This document shows, in pieces, positions 1 through 8,559 of a DNA stretch of 38,084 nucleotides. The stretch spans positions 1 through 38,084 of the forward strand of contig QHXW01000063.1 of the NCBI GenBank assembly GCA_003223115.1. The letters are read 5' to 3'. Source of the stretch: Acidobacteriota bacterium (lineage in GTDB: Bacteria; Acidobacteriota; Terriglobia; Bryobacterales; Bryobacteraceae). Under the pieces are notes generated by a model, which searched no databases, was not told where the DNA came from, and saw nothing but the letters and a program-made list of their open reading frames with translations. The translations under genes were made by a program, and so were the position numbers. Within the stretch, counting starts at the first letter, position 1; each line of letters begins with the position of its first letter.

Positions 1-173
1 GACCGCATGGTTGCCGATGTCGCGGTATTGTGGAGCCAGCGTCCAGACCTGAAGCTGCAACTGCTCTGCGACGGAGCGCCCGAGATGTGGAATCTGCTGG
101 ATGAAGGGTTCAGGCCGAAGTTTGGCGATGACCTCCACCGACTAGTAGATCTCTACCATCTGACGGAAAAGGA
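1..173 (+). pseudogene. ISKra4-type transposase, DDE-domain fragment
   Basis: The plus-strand reading from the window edge contains residues resembling the catalytic core of ISKra4-family transposases: a QRPDL stretch, then LCDGAPEMWNLLDE with the catalytic-type Asp, then a VDLYHLTEK segment. The similarity stops abruptly after the LTEK segment near position 173, and the remaining codons to the stop at 273 are low-complexity and look like the antisense of another gene. The 5' part lies outside the window. I infer an inactive 3'-truncated transposase remnant. The family name comes from recognising the DGAP/YHL pattern, not from a search. Confidence 0.6.
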
Positions 174-360
174 TAGCGCGGTGCGCCTCCCGCTCAGTCC
201 GCCCCGCCGCCTCCCACATCGCCTGCTCCACCAACGCGTAATCCACGGCTTTACCGCCGCCTTGCCGCGCTAGCGTACGCTGCACCTCGGCTAACTGCTC
301 CGCCATCGCCTTCCCCAACTCCCTCAGCTCCTCTGGAACTTCAATCACCATCCTTCCCAT
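142..360 (-). pseudogene. ISKra4-type transposase, N-terminal fragment
   Basis: This 72-codon minus-strand frame begins with ATG at 360, preceded by a GGGGAGG ribosome-binding site. It encodes an N-terminus typical of ISKra4-family transposases: a helical EVPEEL...AEQLAEVQ segment, then GGGKAVDYALVEQ and an AAGRTEREAHRAIL helix. Family resemblance ends after HRAIL, close to position 173. There the sequence runs into the antisense of the opposed DDE-domain fragment and stops at 142. It is therefore a truncated transposase start with an intact translation signal but no catalytic domain. The intact initiation region suggests the element's own end lies within the next 100-200 bp upstream (361-540), although I could not identify a terminal inverted repeat. 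Confidence 0.6.
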
Positions 361-728
361 GTCCTCCCCCTAACATAACAGGCAATATGTCCACAGCTTG
401 TTGTAACAGATCCCTGGGAATTTGTCCAGTATGGAAACCACACCCGCCGTAGCCACTCGTCCCATTTCTACTGGCGATCGCTACCCCCCACCAATCCTCC
501 ACTGAACTTCTGCCCATGGCCCTTGCAGACGACTCCTGATGGCGCAAATCCCCCTCTGCGAATCTCCTTTCTCCTCATTACTCTCAACCTCCAAGCATTT
601 CCGGTGGCTGACACGGCTCCGGCCTCTATGCGAAGTTCCTGGGTTCCCCTCGGCATATAGTGCACGTAGGATTGTCTCCGTATTAGGATGTATGCACACC
701 AGCTTTGTGTCGTTGTCTTACGAGGTGA
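361..728. other. Intergenic stretch without a recognisable gene
   Basis: Short overlapping reading frames exist on both strands here, but none has a recognisable motif, a good ribosome-binding site or the codon pattern of the neighbouring genes. The first 100-200 bp probably belong to the end of the ISKra4-type fragment whose start codon is at 360. I see no clear terminal inverted repeat or target duplication. Confidence 0.4.
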
Positions 729-1358
729 TTGTTGGAGCAGACGCGGACCATCGCCATTATCGAGCCCGAGCGTGTCCTGGAAATTTGGGACTGGCGCCTG
801 ATGCATCCAACGGATCGCAAAGAACGGGAACAGGATTTAGGAAAGACTGTTGAGACACGAGACGGTGAACGGGGCCGGGAGCGGCGCGATGTGTTCCAGT
901 TTGAGCGAGCCACACAGCTATGGGGACACTACACCATTCAGCGGTACGCAGTTAGAAGAATTCCAACACGACCGCCGTACCGGGGGTTGGCACTGGTGCT
1001 TGGTGGGACCGCGCTTTTTGTGCTGGCCGCGATGGGGTTCCCTGGCAAGGTGCCGCAGATTCTGCTGTTTGCAGGTGTGGCGCTGCTCATCGCAGGCTGC
1101 GCGCTCATCATCATTGCGGCCAGATCCATTCCAGTGATCGCTCCGGACTATCGCGTGGCGGAGCTCGAGTCGCTGGGCATTTCCGGAAGGCTCTTGGGAT
1201 TGTCCGCGGAGGCGCGTGCAGCCACAGCAATTCCCACCGGCTACACGCGTGGACCACTACATTCCGAATTCGAGCTTGATGCACCCATGGAAGAATGGCA
1301 AACGGAGGTCCGTACGGTCAATGGTGAATGGTGTGCCAGCAATGACTCCCAGGCCTGA
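729..1358 (+). CDS. Hypothetical protein with two predicted membrane segments
   Basis: I do not recognise this family. The 209-residue frame opens with TTG, and a later start is possible. It has a charged N-terminal half rich in Arg and Glu, then two hydrophobic segments at about residues 87-105 and 109-130, separated by a short loop, as in a small two-helix membrane protein. The soluble tail after residue 135 has no motif I can name. The last 30 or so residues look less convincing, and the next gene downstream is a decayed remnant, so this frame may also be damaged. No close neighbour suggests a role. The two clean membrane helices are the main argument that it is coding. Confidence 0.4.
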   Translation: MLEQTRTIAIIEPERVLEIWDWRLMHPTDRKEREQDLGKTVETRDGERGRERRDVFQFERATQLWGHYTIQRYAVRRIPTRPPYRGLALVLGGTALFVLAAMGFPGKVPQILLFAGVALLIAGCALIIIAARSIPVIAPDYRVAELESLGISGRLLGLSAEARAATAIPTGYTRGPLHSEFELDAPMEEWQTEVRTVNGEWCASNDSQA

Positions 1359-1372
1359 GTTCAACCCCTGCG

Positions 1373-1895
1373 ATTCTGGTGGGCATCGAACATGCGCGTG
1401 TCATTCCCGGATTCTTGCCTGCCAGTTCGCTAGATCTTTAACGACATGCCGTGGACGCACAGCCTGGCGATGGCGCTTGCATGGTCGTGGCTCTACTACC
1501 GCGTCTCCAAAGTGCCCGTGTTGGGGATTTGCGTGTTCTCTCATTGGATTTTGGACCTGGTGGCGCACCTCCCTGACCTTCCCATTATCCGCGGCGGCCC
1601 TTATGTGGGCCTGGGGTTGTGGAGATTCCGGGATGTCAGTTTTATCGTTGAGTCAGTCCTTTTGATAGTTGGCTTAGTGATCTATTTGCGTGCCACCCGC
1701 GCTAAGAGTCCCGCGGGCCGCTATGCCATGAGCGCATTCGTGGCCCTGCTGGTTGTGGTGGAGGCAGTTAACATATACGGACCGCCGCCCCCCGAATATC
1801 GCGACTGTCGCCATCACCGCCCTAGCTATTTATCTGGCCTTCGCGGCGGTTGCCGCGTGGCTCGATCGGATGCGCGAACCTCTCCCAAGGCAAGC
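1373..1895 (+). pseudogene. DUF457/YdjM-like membrane hydrolase remnant, frameshifted
   Basis: Three reading-frame pieces join into one membrane protein of the DUF457 (YdjM/LexA-binding, 'metal-dependent hydrolase') type. Piece one, from about 1373, reads IEHARVIPGFLPASSLDL and hits a stop at TTTAACGAC. Removing one A there joins it to piece two (MPWTHSLAMALAW, then FSHWILDLVAHLPDLP with the His/Asp pattern of the family, then membrane helices to NIYGPPPP, 1446-1797). At the C-rich run near 1786-1797 the frame shifts again, and piece three reads IATVAITALAIYLAFAAVAAWLDRMREPL to about 1890. The usual N-terminus is absent. At least two one-base indels plus the missing start argue for a dead gene. 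The second lesion sits in a C homopolymer, so a sequencing error there is possible. Confidence 0.65.
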
Positions 1896-2050
1896 CGCTC
1901 CCATACCGAGCATCACCGCAGCCTGTTTCCGGTTGGCGTTGCAACGCGATAGAATCGGGACGTCGCCGCGGCGTTCGAAGTGGGAGCGTAGGCGAATGCC
2001 CCGGAAGCGCAGGCTGGGATGCCTGCCCTGTACAGAAGGGAAACGAACTG

Positions 2051-3373
2051 ATGAATCGCAGAAATTTCATTGCCGGTGCAGCGGCTGCAGCCGCAACTGC
2101 TGCAACCCCGCCCAGACTTGCAGTCGAGGGTGGTAAGCCCGTGCGGGAAACTCCGCTGAACTCCGGTTTTTACGGCTCGTCATACTATGGCTCGGAAGAA
2201 GCGAGCGAATTGAACGATGTGATCAAAACACAGCGCCCGTTCCGCTGGTATGGCCCCGGCAAAGAGCCGCCCATGAAGGTCGCAACGTTCGAGAAGGAAT
2301 TCGCGCGGCGCATGCAAACCCGTTATGCACTCGGAGTAACCTCGGGCTCGGCGGCGTTGCAGACTGCCGGGGCGGCCTTGGGGATTGGGCCCGGCGACGA
2401 AGTGATCCTACCGGCCTGGACCTGGCACTCCTGTTTCAATGCCATTGTGCTGGCCGGCGCGCTGCCTGTGTTTGCGGAGATCGACGAATCCTTCAACATC
2501 GATCCCAAAGACATCGAGAGTAAAATTACTCCGCAGACCAAGTTGATCATGGTGGTGCATCTGCAAGGGAATCCGGCCGACATGGACGCAATCATGGAGA
2601 TTGCCGGTAAACACCATTTGCGCGTGCTCGAAGATTGCGCGCAATCGGTAGGAGCCAGTTACAAGGGCAAGCCGGTGGGCTCCATCGGCGATATCAACAT
2701 CTATAGTTTGCAGATCAACAAGACGATCACGGCGGGAGAGGGCGGCGCGGTGGTGACGAATGATCCGCTCCTGTTCGAGCGCGCCAGTCGCTACCACGAT
2801 CTGGGTACGTTACGCCACCTGCATGAACATTTGCTGGGAAGCGTCAGAGATCAAAACTTCGTTGGCAGTCAGTTTCGGATGAGCGAATTCACCGGAGGCG
2901 TCTTACTGGCGCAACTGAGAAAACTTGACGAGATTGTCACGGCTGTGCGGCGCCACGCTCGCCGCGTCTACGATGCAACCCGAGACCTGCCAGGCATACG
3001 GTTCCGCCGCTTGCCCGATCCTGAGGGTGAGATCGGATCCACTGTTTTTCTGGGATTCGGCACCAAGGCGAAGTGCGAGCGTTTCCAGGCGGCCATGAAG
3101 GCCGAGAATGTTCCGGCACACGGTCCCGGCGGATCGGCCATACTGCCAATTCAACCTTACGTGGAGGAGAAGCACACCGTACATCCGGCGTGGCCGTCAT
3201 TCACCTCAGAGCGCGGCCGGTCAATCCAATACGGCGCGGCAAGCTGCCCGCGGACACTCGACATTCTGAGCCGCTTTGCCGGCGTGGCACTGCATCCGAA
3301 ATTTAGTTCAAGCGATGTGGATGACGTCGTGGCGGCAATCCGGAAGGTGTATCCGCAAATCGTGCGCGGATAG
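2051..3373 (+). CDS. DegT/DnrJ/EryC1/StrS-family PLP aminotransferase with Tat-like leader
   Basis: The 440-residue product is a fold-type I pyridoxal-phosphate enzyme of the sugar-aminotransferase family, which typically aminates keto-sugar nucleotides. The cofactor-binding TSGSAAL stretch lies near residues 97-103, the LEDCAQ Asp near 195, and the Schiff-base Lys near 224 within NKTITAGEGG. The ATG at 2051 is chosen because an AAGGGA ribosome-binding site precedes it; the frame remains open upstream to 1850, but that part is not family-like. The N-terminus reads MNRRNFIAGAAAAAA, a twin-arginine-type leader unusual for this normally cytoplasmic family. A possible -10 (TAGAAT) lies at 1950-1955 with only a weak -35. 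No other sugar-nucleotide genes are adjacent, so the substrate is unknown. Confidence 0.85.
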   Translation: MNRRNFIAGAAAAAATAATPPRLAVEGGKPVRETPLNSGFYGSSYYGSEEASELNDVIKTQRPFRWYGPGKEPPMKVATFEKEFARRMQTRYALGVTSGSAALQTAGAALGIGPGDEVILPAWTWHSCFNAIVLAGALPVFAEIDESFNIDPKDIESKITPQTKLIMVVHLQGNPADMDAIMEIAGKHHLRVLEDCAQSVGASYKGKPVGSIGDINIYSLQINKTITAGEGGAVVTNDPLLFERASRYHDLGTLRHLHEHLLGSVRDQNFVGSQFRMSEFTGGVLLAQLRKLDEIVTAVRRHARRVYDATRDLPGIRFRRLPDPEGEIGSTVFLGFGTKAKCERFQAAMKAENVPAHGPGGSAILPIQPYVEEKHTVHPAWPSFTSERGRSIQYGAASCPRTLDILSRFAGVALHPKFSSSDVDDVVAAIRKVYPQIVRG

Positions 3374-3393
3374 GTTGAGTGCCGGGACCCCAA

Positions 3394-3434
3394 GAGCCGA
3401 GACGAGTCTCGGCTCGGCACGCGAGAGCGCGTGC
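3394..3434. terminator. Double hairpin between convergent genes
   Basis: Two consecutive perfect inverted repeats lie in the 98-bp gap between the convergent aminotransferase and mtgA genes. The first pairs GAGCCGAGAC with GTCTCGGCTC (3394-3415). The second pairs GCACGCG with CGCGTGC around an AGAG tetraloop (3417-3434). No T-tract follows on either strand, so factor-independent termination is inferred only from location and symmetry. Such hairpins could also act as bidirectional mRNA 3'-end stabilisers. Confidence 0.55.
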
Positions 3435-3471
3435 GCCACGATAACTTTCGTGCTGGCGCCAGTTGGACCCA

Positions 3472-4185
3472 TCACCAGCCCATTCTGCTCATGCGGTCCA
3501 GAATTTCCGCGCTGTATTCGTTCATGCGTGCGGGCTTGCGCACCAGCGGAGCGGGAACAATCGCCGCCAGCCGTGCAGCCTGATCGCGGCCCACACGCGA
3601 AGCGGGCTCGTTGTAATAAAGACCGGCCGCGGCTTCAGCCCCATACACTCCCGGTCCCCATTCGATCAGGTTGAGATAAAGCTCGAGGATGCGCTGTTTG
3701 CCCAGAATGAATTCAGCGGGAGGAACAAGTAACGCCTCCACGCCTTTGCGCAGGATGGACCGGTTGGTGGTGAGAAACAAATTTTTCACGAGTTGCTGAG
3801 TGATGGTGGACGCACCACGCCCCAGGCGTTTCTTTTCCAGGTCACTGTCCATCACCTTCTTCATCTCCTCCCAATCGAAGCCATGATGCTGGTAAAACCG
3901 CGCGTCTTCACCGGCGATAACAGCGTGCTGGAGGTCGCGCGAAATTCTGCCAAGCGATACCCAACTGTAGCGCTTCTGATATTTTCGGCGGTGCAGCAAG
4001 GCGGCGATGCGGCGCTCAGCTTGCACGGCGGTGGTCGGCGGATGAATCCATTTCAAGGCCACGAGGTCCGCCAAACAGCAACAGTAGAATATGCCGAAAG
4101 CCAAAGCGGCCCACGACAGTACGCGCCAGATCCAACTCCCTCTCAACACCTTTGCGCGGTTCTGTTTGGGAGCGGTCCGCACCAT
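3472..4185 (-). CDS. mtgA: Monofunctional peptidoglycan transglycosylase
   Basis: The 237-residue product polymerises lipid II into glycan strands at the inner membrane. One membrane anchor lies at about residues 19-42. The GT51 domain follows, with motif I GEDARFYQHHGFD (catalytic Glu near 93) and motif II RGASTITQQLVKNLFL (about 123-138), then the LELYLNLIEWGPGVYG motif. There is no transpeptidase domain, and the length fits the MtgA family. The start at 4185 lies 8 bp after the stop of the upstream permease gene. An ATG at 4293 in the same frame would put 36 unconserved residues inside the permease gene and is rejected. It is the last gene of a long minus-strand train and ends at the double hairpin. 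Confidence 0.88.
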   Translation of the reverse strand: MVRTAPKQNRAKVLRGSWIWRVLSWAALAFGIFYCCCLADLVALKWIHPPTTAVQAERRIAALLHRRKYQKRYSWVSLGRISRDLQHAVIAGEDARFYQHHGFDWEEMKKVMDSDLEKKRLGRGASTITQQLVKNLFLTTNRSILRKGVEALLVPPAEFILGKQRILELYLNLIEWGPGVYGAEAAAGLYYNEPASRVGRDQAARLAAIVPAPLVRKPARMNEYSAEILDRMSRMGW

Positions 4186-4193
4186 AGAGGGCT

Positions 4194-7100
4194 TTATTCC
4201 GCTCGCAGTGCCGGCAGTAGCGGCAGGCGAATCACCGCGAGCGTGGCCACAAAAGCCGCAGCCAGGCCGGTAATTAATATGATGGCCAGCCAACCCACCA
4301 TCGACAGAGCCGCCAGGTGACCACCACGCGAAATGATCGCTGGAATGACGGCAATAAGCGCACAGACGGAGCCGATCGCGAGACCTCCAGCCAACAGCAA
4401 AGCGTTTTCCGCCAAGATAACCAGCCCAAGATTGCGGCGCCGGTATCCTACCGCCTGAAGCAGCGCCATTTCCCGGCGGCGTTCAAGCACGTTACGCACC
4501 AGCACAGCCGCAAGTCCAAAGGTTCCCAGCAGCAGCCCTAGCGCTCCCAGCATTTGAAACGTCGAGATGTAGGTGTTCTCTACTCGATGAAAGGCGGCCA
4601 GCCGTTCGGCGGTCGAGGTCACATCAAAGCCGTAGTCCGTGAGCGCGGCCTCGAGCGCGCCGGGAATAGCGGCCGCATTTTCCCTGGGCACATCCAGCAG
4701 AAAGAATCGGTAACCGGGCTGATTGGGAAACAGTCGAAGAAAGTTTTTTCCGGAGATGAGCAGCTCGCCCTGAAAAATGCTGTCCGCGAGCGCCGCTACT
4801 AATTTTAGGCGGACTGGATGGCCGCCCGTGGAATCGATGACGACGTCTTCCCCCAGCTTGCGATGTAATACGTATGTGATGGAGTTGGCGTCGCCGATGG
4901 CCGGAATGGTTCCGTCGCTGAACACGGAATCGAGCAGCAGCCACGGATTGCCTTTCTGTGCTGCCGTCTTGGCGAGTGAGTCCTGAAACGAAAAGCGGCC
5001 TTGTTGGATGAAAGTGCTCGCCGGCGCCAGAATACGCGGATCACGAGGTTGATACAGATTGAGGCAGCTTGTCTCGTCGCCCGCACGCACGCGAAACAGC
5101 GTGAAACGTACGTTGCCAAACGCCGGCTTACCGAGGTTCAGCGCTTCCCTGCCCGACGACGAATTCGGATTGTGAATTACGGGCAGCACCGACTCGGCCA
5201 TGAGCGGATAGCCTCCTGTACCGGATTTCGGATCGAGTGGAGCGTGCGCGTCCCGCCGGAAAGCATCTACCGCAATGATGAGAAATGTTGCCGAAGCGAT
5301 GAGCGCGATGCAGAGTACGCTGCGGCCCGGACGCCAGGCAACGTTGCGAAAGCCGAGCTGCGAAATGCGCGCGAGATCCGGGTGCCGGCGCCGGTCGAAG
5401 GCGCGTCGGGTCTCAAATAGCGCCGTCGTCAAAAGCAACGTGCCGGCCCCGCAGAATCCGGCCACCTGACTGATCATGCCGAGCACCGAGGCACCTAGAA
5501 GCAGTGCGCCACCGGCGCCAAATGCGAGGCCCAGCCATTCTGGAATTTTTCGTTTGGCATGCACGGACGTGAGCAGTGCACGGGGCGCCATCGACGGCAA
5601 TCCGCGGAGTGTCCACGCAATGGAACCGAGCGCGCTCACAAATCCCGCGGCGCCTCCTGTCGCGAGAGCCACCGGCGCGATATGCAGCGAGAGCGATGTG
5701 GTGCCTACGGCGTCCCACCAGCGCGTGCGCAAGCCGAACATCACGAGCGCTCCATACGCCAAGGCCCCTGCGACACCCGCAACGCTGCCGACGAGCGCAA
5801 GCAGTGAGCCTTCGATAAAAAACACGCTGCGAATAGCGCCATGGGGCAGTCCCACGGCCTGTAACATTCCGATTTCACGCCAGCGTTGCTCGATGCCCAG
5901 CCTGAAAAATAATGCCGCCAACAGCAGTGCCGCGGTTACCAGAAAGAAACTGAAATAGACGAAATACTCGCCGAAATCCGTTGCACCTTGGGATGCCGTG
6001 AGAGCCTGGGCTCGAGCAATCGAAACGGAGAAACCCATCGACAGAGGGTCAAGCGTAGAGCGCAATTGCGAAGCGAACGAATCGCGTGTAGCCGCGAGGT
6101 TTTCCGCGGGCTTGGTTGAAATTCGTATCGACGTGAGTTTTCCAAACCGCGTGCCCCACAGTCTCTGGCCCCTCGCCAGCGGGATGAAGGCTTTTGGCGT
6201 GGCGCGATATTTTTTCCAATACTCATCATCACGCGGCCGCACTCGTTTGAGATCGATGGGGAACGGCGGGTCCCAATCACGCAGACTTTTGGATTCGCTG
6301 ATGCCCGGATAGTCCGGCGTCAGGTTACGATCAGCGGCGGCGCCAGAGATCGGCAAAATCCCCGCCAATTGGAACCGGGCATTCCCGGTGTGTAGTTGCC
6401 CATCGTCGTTCCAGACGAAGTAGTCGAGCGAAACCGGCGCGCCGGGCTGAATGCCCAAATCTTTCGCCGCCCAATCGTTCAGAAGGATCGGCGGTAAATT
6501 TCCTGTCGCGGACGGGTGATTGACGAAAAACTCGTCGTCCGCCGTCACTACAGAGTACGGAATTTCGCGCGTTCCAGACCGGATGGTGTTGGCGAGATAG
6601 GTGTAGATCAGATCAACGCGCAGGCCACGTTTTCCCGCGGAATGGAGCGCCACGCTGGCTAGCCGATCGCTGATGATGGCGCTAGACGATTCGAGTGAAA
6701 TGCGCTGCTGAGGTTCCAAAGACCGTAGCGTGGCGCCGGCATCATCGAGAGAGTATCGCTCCCGGAGAAGCTGTTCGATTGGCGACGCCGCGGGTTCGCC
6801 GGAAATCAAGATTGTGTTCACCCGGCCGGTCTGCCCCAACTCGCGCGCCAGCCTTCCGAGCGGCACGAAGATGGCTCGCACGGCTGACTGCCGCGGCCGA
6901 AGCGAGAATTCTCCTAGTGCCGACGCTACGAGCGGCTCATGAGCCGTGAAGCGCAGAGTGCGGCCGACGTCTTCCTTGCGCCCATGTAACGATTCGAGTG
7001 GAATGACTGCTTGTTTCTGCACACGGATTAAAATTGAGTCGTTCGGTTTGCTGGCGAGTTCTGTCGCGAGCGCCGTGCTCATCGCCGGTAATTCAGGCCC

Positions 7101-7463
7101 CGGCACGCCGTGAAAGCTCCAGAAGCGCTCATCCACGCCGTACACATCCACGCCGGAAGACCTGCGCCCGCTGGGCTCATGCATCACCAAACCCTGAAAC
7201 GCGATGAGTGGGCAGGTGGAAATGGGCTTGCCACGAGCCAGATCGGCGGCCAGATCTTCACGAAAGAAATGGTCGGCGGAAATAACCGAATCGGTCTTAC
7301 CCAGGCGGCTGAGCGCAAGATCGCGAAGGCTGCCGCGAACGGACGATCCTACGAGCAGAGCTCCGGCAAGAACCGCTACAGCGATGCCGACGCCGAGAAC
7401 GACAGCCAGATTTGTCCGCCAGTAATACTCCAGGCTACGTCGCACCAGGGTAAATGGTCGCAT
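4194..7463 (-). CDS. ABC transporter permease, FtsX/MacB-type, 1089 residues
   Basis: This large inner-membrane protein has a membrane helix near the N-terminus, an extended extracytoplasmic domain, and central and C-terminal groups of helices with FtsX-like signatures (EQRWREIGMLQAVG and ERRREMALLQAVGYRRR). Two FtsX modules in one polypeptide of about 1090 residues is the layout of large lipoprotein- or macrolide-type exporters (LolCE/MacB superfamily). The ATG at 7463 overlaps the stop of the VOC gene as TAATG, which supports coupled translation and this start over an upstream one at 7481. The LolD-like ATPase two genes upstream is the obvious partner. The substrate is unknown. Confidence 0.85.
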   Translation of the reverse strand: MRPFTLVRRSLEYYWRTNLAVVLGVGIAVAVLAGALLVGSSVRGSLRDLALSRLGKTDSVISADHFFREDLAADLARGKPISTCPLIAFQGLVMHEPSGRRSSGVDVYGVDERFWSFHGVPGPELPAMSTALATELASKPNDSILIRVQKQAVIPLESLHGRKEDVGRTLRFTAHEPLVASALGEFSLRPRQSAVRAIFVPLGRLARELGQTGRVNTILISGEPAASPIEQLLRERYSLDDAGATLRSLEPQQRISLESSSAIISDRLASVALHSAGKRGLRVDLIYTYLANTIRSGTREIPYSVVTADDEFFVNHPSATGNLPPILLNDWAAKDLGIQPGAPVSLDYFVWNDDGQLHTGNARFQLAGILPISGAAADRNLTPDYPGISESKSLRDWDPPFPIDLKRVRPRDDEYWKKYRATPKAFIPLARGQRLWGTRFGKLTSIRISTKPAENLAATRDSFASQLRSTLDPLSMGFSVSIARAQALTASQGATDFGEYFVYFSFFLVTAALLLAALFFRLGIEQRWREIGMLQAVGLPHGAIRSVFFIEGSLLALVGSVAGVAGALAYGALVMFGLRTRWWDAVGTTSLSLHIAPVALATGGAAGFVSALGSIAWTLRGLPSMAPRALLTSVHAKRKIPEWLGLAFGAGGALLLGASVLGMISQVAGFCGAGTLLLTTALFETRRAFDRRRHPDLARISQLGFRNVAWRPGRSVLCIALIASATFLIIAVDAFRRDAHAPLDPKSGTGGYPLMAESVLPVIHNPNSSSGREALNLGKPAFGNVRFTLFRVRAGDETSCLNLYQPRDPRILAPASTFIQQGRFSFQDSLAKTAAQKGNPWLLLDSVFSDGTIPAIGDANSITYVLHRKLGEDVVIDSTGGHPVRLKLVAALADSIFQGELLISGKNFLRLFPNQPGYRFFLLDVPRENAAAIPGALEAALTDYGFDVTSTAERLAAFHRVENTYISTFQMLGALGLLLGTFGLAAVLVRNVLERRREMALLQAVGYRRRNLGLVILAENALLLAGGLAIGSVCALIAVIPAIISRGGHLAALSMVGWLAIILITGLAAAFVATLAVIRLPLLPALRAE

Positions 7464-7873
7464 TAGTACGTGGCCCAGCAACCGGGGGTGATCAACTCGA
7501 GCAGATGGCCGTCAGGATCGCGGAAATAAATGCTGCGGCCGCCACGAGGCCAACTGACACGGCTTTCGATCGTCACGCCGTGCTCGGCGAGCCGCGTTTC
7601 CCACCGAACGAAATCCTCAACGGGAATTGAAAACGCCAGATGCGTAGTGCCTGAGCCATCGTGCGGAGGAAGAACCCCGCCGGGCAGCAGCACAGGCTCC
7701 CGTGTACCGCCCTTTTTGAATAGCAGCAGAACCTGTTTCCCCACCACGTTCAAAGCGCAAAAACGATCGTCGCCCTCGAGTTTGTCGAAGCCGAAGAGCC
7801 GGTGATAGAACTCGCCTGCGCGTGGGACATCGTCGACATAAAGCGAGGTTTCGAGAACCGCGGTCACATTCAT
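7463..7873 (-). CDS. VOC-superfamily (glyoxalase/bleomycin-resistance) protein
   Basis: The 136-residue product has the paired beta-alpha-beta-beta-beta pattern of vicinal-oxygen-chelate proteins. It starts with LETSLYVDDVPRAGEFYHRLFGF, contains THLAFSIP in the second module and ends with SIYFRDPDGHLLELITPG, where the final Glu is the usual metal ligand. Its start overlaps the ATPase stop by ATGA, and its stop overlaps the permease start by TAATG, so it is embedded in an ABC transporter operon. That location suggests a function linked to the transported compound, such as binding or modification, but the reaction cannot be predicted. Confidence 0.85.
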   Translation of the reverse strand: MNVTAVLETSLYVDDVPRAGEFYHRLFGFDKLEGDDRFCALNVVGKQVLLLFKKGGTREPVLLPGGVLPPHDGSGTTHLAFSIPVEDFVRWETRLAEHGVTIESRVSWPRGGRSIYFRDPDGHLLELITPGCWATY

Positions 7874-8535
7874 AATTGCTTCAAGCCCGCGTTCAACAGT
7901 TCGAAACGCAGCGGGAACTTTGCCGCCAGGTCAAGATTGTGCGTGACCACAATCAAGATGGTGCGCTGCGCACGATGCAACTCGAGCAGCATGGAAGCCA
8001 CGGTGTCGGCCGAAGTGCGATCCAGGTTGCCCGTGGGTTCGTCGCAAAGCAGAAGCAGCGGCTCGCGGATCAGCGCCCGCGCCAAAGCCACGCGCTGTTG
8101 CTCACCTCCGGAAAGCTCTGCGGGCCGATGGTCCAGACGGTCTTTCAGGCCAACTTGTGTCACCAGCGACCGCGCGCGCTCGCGGTACCCATCGCGCGAT
8201 TCCGCAACCAGCGTAGGGATCAAAACGTTCTCGAGCACCGAACATTGCGGCAACAGGCAATGATCTTGAAAGACAAAACCAATCTCTTTATTGCGAAACG
8301 CGGCCAATTCTTTTTCGGCCAGTTCGAAAGGACTTCGGCCATCGAGCGTCACGCTGCCTGAAGCGGGCGCATCGAGCGCGCCGAGAATATATAGCAGAGT
8401 GCTCTTGCCGCTGCCGGACGGGCCCATGATAGCGGCGGCATCTCCTCGCGAAAGGGAAAGCGAAATATCGGAAAGAACCGGAATGGGGCCGCGTGGCGTC
8501 AGATATTGTTTACTGAGATGACTGACTTCGAGCAT
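7870..8535 (-). CDS. LolD/MacB-type ABC transporter ATPase
   Basis: The 221-residue nucleotide-binding subunit has Walker A GPSGSGKST at about 38-46, a Q-loop near FVFQDH (about 88-92), signature LSGGEQQR at 141-148, Walker B LLLLCDEPTGNLD at about 160-172, and an H-loop in VTHNLD. The EPTGNLD form and the short length fit the LolD/MacB/FtsE subgroup that pairs with FtsX-type permeases. The permease lies one gene downstream, separated only by the VOC gene with 4-bp and 1-bp overlaps. It probably powers that permease at the inner membrane. Confidence 0.9.
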   Translation of the reverse strand: MLEVSHLSKQYLTPRGPIPVLSDISLSLSRGDAAAIMGPSGSGKSTLLYILGALDAPASGSVTLDGRSPFELAEKELAAFRNKEIGFVFQDHCLLPQCSVLENVLIPTLVAESRDGYRERARSLVTQVGLKDRLDHRPAELSGGEQQRVALARALIREPLLLLCDEPTGNLDRTSADTVASMLLELHRAQRTILIVVTHNLDLAAKFPLRFELLNAGLKQL

Positions 8536-8559
8536 CAGAGCGGACGGGCAGGTCTGCCG

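Noticed and set aside
1850-2050. In-frame upstream extension of the DegT-type aminotransferase
   Set aside because: It overlaps the DUF457-like remnant, is not family-like, and the ATG at 2051 has a ribosome-binding site and a Tat-like leader.
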